A stretch of 6,562 nt of DNA from assembly GCA_019417865.1 (NCBI GenBank), contig DYCW01000053.1, forward strand, positions 1 through 6,562, read 5' to 3'. The translations under genes were made by a program, and so were the position numbers. Source of the stretch: Ruminococcus sp. (GTDB lineage: Bacteria; Bacillota; Clostridia; Oscillospirales; Ruminococcaceae). A model generated the notes under the pieces. That model was not told the origin of the DNA. It did no database searches and worked only from the letters and a program-made list of their open reading frames with translations. Shown here piece after piece: positions 4,627-6,562 of this stretch (positions are counted from its first letter, which is position 1; the number at the start of each line of letters is the position of its first letter).

Positions 4627-5904
4627 TTATTCAGCATGATATGCCGAAGAGGGAACGAAACAGGTTTCTGTTGCCTGTATGGCATCTGCCACGCAGGAAG
4701 CGGTGGAAAAAGCGATCTGTAAGTTAAAGCCACCGGTGTAGGCATCTACATCCAGTAGTTCACCGGCAAAATATAAACCGCTGCACAATTTTGAAGCCAT
4801 TGTTTTTGCCTGCACCTCCTTGACGGAAACACCGCCTCTGGTAACGATCGCTTCCTTCAGGGAGCGTCTTGCAGTCACGTGCAGCGGAAATGCCTGCAAG
4901 CCCTTTACCAGTGTGAACCGCTGTTCTCTGGTCAGTGCATTTGCCTTTGTTTCCGGCGGAACGGAAACGGTTTCCAGAAAGACAGGCACCAGTTTCAGCG
5001 GCAGCAGGCCACGGAAAATTGTTCCCATTGCTTGGTTGGGATGGGCGGCACAGTCCCGCTGGATGCGTCTGTCCAGTTGCTCCGGCGTCAAACCTGGTTT
5101 CAGGTTCAGTACCAGTTGGCAGCTGCCGTCTTTGGGAATGGCATCTGGCAACAGGGAACTGGCGGTCAGTACCAATGGTCCTGACACACCGAAGTGCGTG
5201 AACAGCATTTCTCCCAGAGCCTCATACAGGCATTTTTTTCCGTTGTACAGCCGGAGCGATACATTGCGGAGCGAGAGCCCCATCAGTTCTGCACACCACT
5301 TCTCCTGTACTTCCAGCGGTACGAGAGCCGGTTTCGGCGGGACAATCGTATGGCCAGCCTGTTTTGCCAGTGCGTAGCCATCCCCGGTAGAACCGGTAGC
5401 TGGATAGGAGGCACCGCCGGTTGCCAGCAGAACCTGTTTGGCAAAATATTGTTTTCCGGATGCCGTCTGTACGCCGTTACAGTTGCCATCTGTGAGCAGC
5501 AGTTTTGTGACGGTTTCCCGATAAACCGGAACCTTTGCCTGCTTTAGGGCACGCTGCAAAGCTGCAACGATATCCTCTGCCTTGTCACTGACGGGAAAGA
5601 CCCGATTGCCCCGTTCGATTTTCAGCGGGACACCGAGCAGTTCAAAAAACTGCATGACATCCTGCGGCATACAGCGGGTAAAGGCACTGTACAAAAATTT
5701 TGGATTTCTCGGTACATTTGCCAGCAGCGTATCCAAGTCACAGGCATTGGTGAGATTGCAGCGACCCTTTCCGGTGATGCGAAGTTTTCGTCCGATCTGT
5801 CCGTTTTTTTCTAAAATGACGCAGCGTTTTCCGGCATCTGCCAGCAGCAAAGCGGCAACCGTACCAGCAGCACCGCCGCCAATGATGAGTAAGTCGGTTT
5901 CCAT
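4627..5904 (-). CDS. BaiN/HI0933 (YhiN)-family FAD-dependent oxidoreductase
   Basis: This 425-residue flavoprotein belongs to the HI0933/YhiN/BaiN family, often labelled aminoacetone oxidase family FAD-binding enzyme. The in vivo substrate of most members is unknown. The N-terminus carries the Rossmann FAD fingerprint GGGAAG (9-14), with Glu32 at the end of the second strand. The family signature GRKLRITGKGRCNLTN (38-53) follows. Further along are ATGGASYPATGSTGDGY, GEMLFTHFGVSGP, ARRSLKEAIVTRGGVS, and the C-terminal FAD-closing segment FAGELLDVDAYTGGFNLQ. No signal peptide is seen, so it is likely cytosolic. The ATG lies 6 bases after the DUF3006 stop, with an AAGGAT-type SD inside that gene's end. 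The family name gives no proof of bile-acid chemistry, and I would not assign a substrate. Confidence 0.9.
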   Translation of the reverse strand: METDLLIIGGGAAGTVAALLLADAGKRCVILEKNGQIGRKLRITGKGRCNLTNACDLDTLLANVPRNPKFLYSAFTRCMPQDVMQFFELLGVPLKIERGNRVFPVSDKAEDIVAALQRALKQAKVPVYRETVTKLLLTDGNCNGVQTASGKQYFAKQVLLATGGASYPATGSTGDGYALAKQAGHTIVPPKPALVPLEVQEKWCAELMGLSLRNVSLRLYNGKKCLYEALGEMLFTHFGVSGPLVLTASSLLPDAIPKDGSCQLVLNLKPGLTPEQLDRRIQRDCAAHPNQAMGTIFRGLLPLKLVPVFLETVSVPPETKANALTREQRFTLVKGLQAFPLHVTARRSLKEAIVTRGGVSVKEVQAKTMASKLCSGLYFAGELLDVDAYTGGFNLQIAFSTASCVADAIQATETCFVPSSAYHAE

Positions 5905-5910
5905 TTTGTT

Positions 5911-6120
5911 TCATCCTTTTTTTCGGTTTTGCAGACGATTCCGTATTTTCTGCCGCCGTTCTTCCGTTGCGGCGGTATCAATTTCATAACCGGTTTCGGT
6001 TTTCTGCAGCACATCACCGTCTCTTGCCTGTTCTGGCAGCTGTTCTGCTGGTATCGTCTGCATCCCATTGTCGGTTTCCAGTACGGCAATACCGTCATCT
6101 ATTCGGTCAATGATGATCAT
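5911..6120 (-). CDS. DUF3006-family small protein
   Basis: This 69-residue protein begins MIIIDRIDDGIAVLE and continues with a short beta-rich core that includes PAEQLPEQARDGDVL. This is the pattern of DUF3006, a small family of unknown function often encoded beside ComEC-like metallo-beta-lactamase-fold proteins, as here. The C-terminal third is strongly charged and basic (EERRQKIRNRLQNRKKG) and probably helical. There is no signal peptide or membrane segment. The ATG has AGGAGG (6133-6128) 7 bases upstream, overlapping the TAG of the hydrolase gene, so the two are likely translationally coupled. A role as partner or regulator of the hydrolase is an inference from adjacency. Confidence 0.85.
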   Translation of the reverse strand: MIIIDRIDDGIAVLETDNGMQTIPAEQLPEQARDGDVLQKTETGYEIDTAATEERRQKIRNRLQNRKKG

Positions 6121-6131
6121 GATGCATCCTC

Positions 6132-6562
6132 CTAATCAAATGACCATTTCAACTCGCCGTTTTCTACCTTGCAGATCACAGTACCGTCCATATCCGTCCG
6201 ATAGATTTTATCACAGTAAGTTTGAAAACGATTCAGAGCTTCTTCATGCGGATGTCCATAGGAGTTATCCGCACCGCAGGAAATGACCACATAGGTTGGC
6301 TGGATCTGTTCCAGTAAGGTTTCATTGGAAGAAGTACGGCTGCCATGGTGCCCTGCCTTAAACACATCTGCATGGATGCCACGCAGTGCACCACTCTCCA
6401 GCCAGTCTGCTTCCTCTTCCTTTTCTGCATCACCGGTAAACAGAAACGTCTTTCCACCGCAGTCCAGATAAGCGGCAATCGAGTAATCGTTCAGGGAAGA
6501 GTAGCTGTTTTCTGCCGGCGGCGGAATCAACTGTAATGTGGTATGTTCTCCCAGTGTCAGCG
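6132..6562 (-). CDS. ComEC-like metallo-beta-lactamase-fold hydrolase (partial, C-terminal part)
   Basis: The frame is open from the window edge to TAG at 6134-6132 and shows the last 142 residues of the protein. The 5' part, with the expected HxHxDH metal-binding motif, lies beyond the window; the TTG at 6530 is internal and not a real start. Visible motifs are those of the ComEC/Rec2 C-terminal hydrolase family: SLNDYSIAAYL, FLFTGDAEKEEE (the Asp is a likely metal ligand), FKAGHHGSRTSSN, SYGHPHEEAL and YRTDMDGTV. Stand-alone relatives are often exported or membrane-anchored and are thought to act on nucleic acids or phosphodiesters. Whether this one has a signal peptide or a ComEC channel domain cannot be seen. 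It is the first visible gene of the operon. Confidence 0.88.
   Translation of the reverse strand, partial: LTLGEHTTLQLIPPPAENSYSSLNDYSIAAYLDCGGKTFLFTGDAEKEEEADWLESGALRGIHADVFKAGHHGSRTSSNETLLEQIQPTYVVISCGADNSYGHPHEEALNRFQTYCDKIYRTDMDGTVICKVENGELKWSFD

Noticed and set aside
4600..4640. Promoter for cmk with TATACT as the -10 box
   Set aside because: The sequence 17 bases upstream (CATATC) is a poor -35 match, so the evidence is too weak to call.
4820..5547. Several open frames of 88-185 residues on the plus strand
   Set aside because: They are shadows of the flavoprotein gene, whose motifs are complete on the minus strand.
6528..6530. TTG as the start of the hydrolase gene
   Set aside because: The frame stays open upstream to the window edge, and a start here would remove the metal-binding N-terminal half; the gene is cut by the window.
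1..6562. CRISPR array, insertion sequence, integrase, toxin-antitoxin or defence genes
   Set aside because: No regular repeats, transposase motifs, terminal inverted repeats or such families are seen; the window reads as ordinary core chromosome.

Overview
The window looks like a piece of the core chromosome of a low-to-mid GC Firmicute, most likely a clostridial or Ruminococcaceae/Oscillospiraceae-type anaerobe. The strongest clue is the fusion of IspH (isoprenoid synthesis) to a four-domain ribosomal protein S1, an arrangement known in Clostridia. Strong AAGGAGG-type Shine-Dalgarno (SD) sites, a TTG start codon and sigma-A-type promoters agree with this. The taxon is an inference; no species is claimed. 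I see no mobile element, CRISPR array, prophage or defence system.

Plus strand, left side (1-1071): the possible 3' end of an unknown membrane protein gene, then pyrE (orotate phosphoribosyltransferase), then a 167-base gap with small hairpins, then tRNA-Arg(CCU) with its own promoter and intrinsic terminator.

Minus strand, right side (6562 down to 1153): six closely spaced genes read leftward. In order of transcription they are a ComEC-like metallo-beta-lactamase-fold hydrolase (5' end outside the window), a DUF3006 small protein, a BaiN/HI0933-family flavoprotein, cmk (CMP kinase), plsC (acyl-glycerol-phosphate acyltransferase) and the ispH-rpsA fusion. Four of the five junctions range from a 4-base overlap to a 13-base gap, with SD sites overlapping upstream stop codons. 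Only the flavoprotein-cmk gap is longer (66 bases). The set looks like one operon joining nucleotide, lipid and isoprenoid metabolism with translation. It converges on pyrE/tRNA-Arg, and the two units are separated by two back-to-back, apparently bidirectional terminators (1025-1125).

The most interesting signal lies inside the ispH-rpsA fusion. The ispH part contains a sigma-A promoter match on the coding strand (TTGCAA, 17 bases, TATAAT, preceded by long A/T tracts). It is identical in both hexamers and spacing to the tRNA-Arg promoter. At the IspH/S1 boundary, a full AAGGAGGT SD lies 10 bases before an in-frame ATG (codon 280). Together they suggest that the S1 half can be transcribed and translated on its own as a roughly 374-residue protein, in addition to the 653-residue fusion. 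This is inferred from sequence and needs experimental confirmation.
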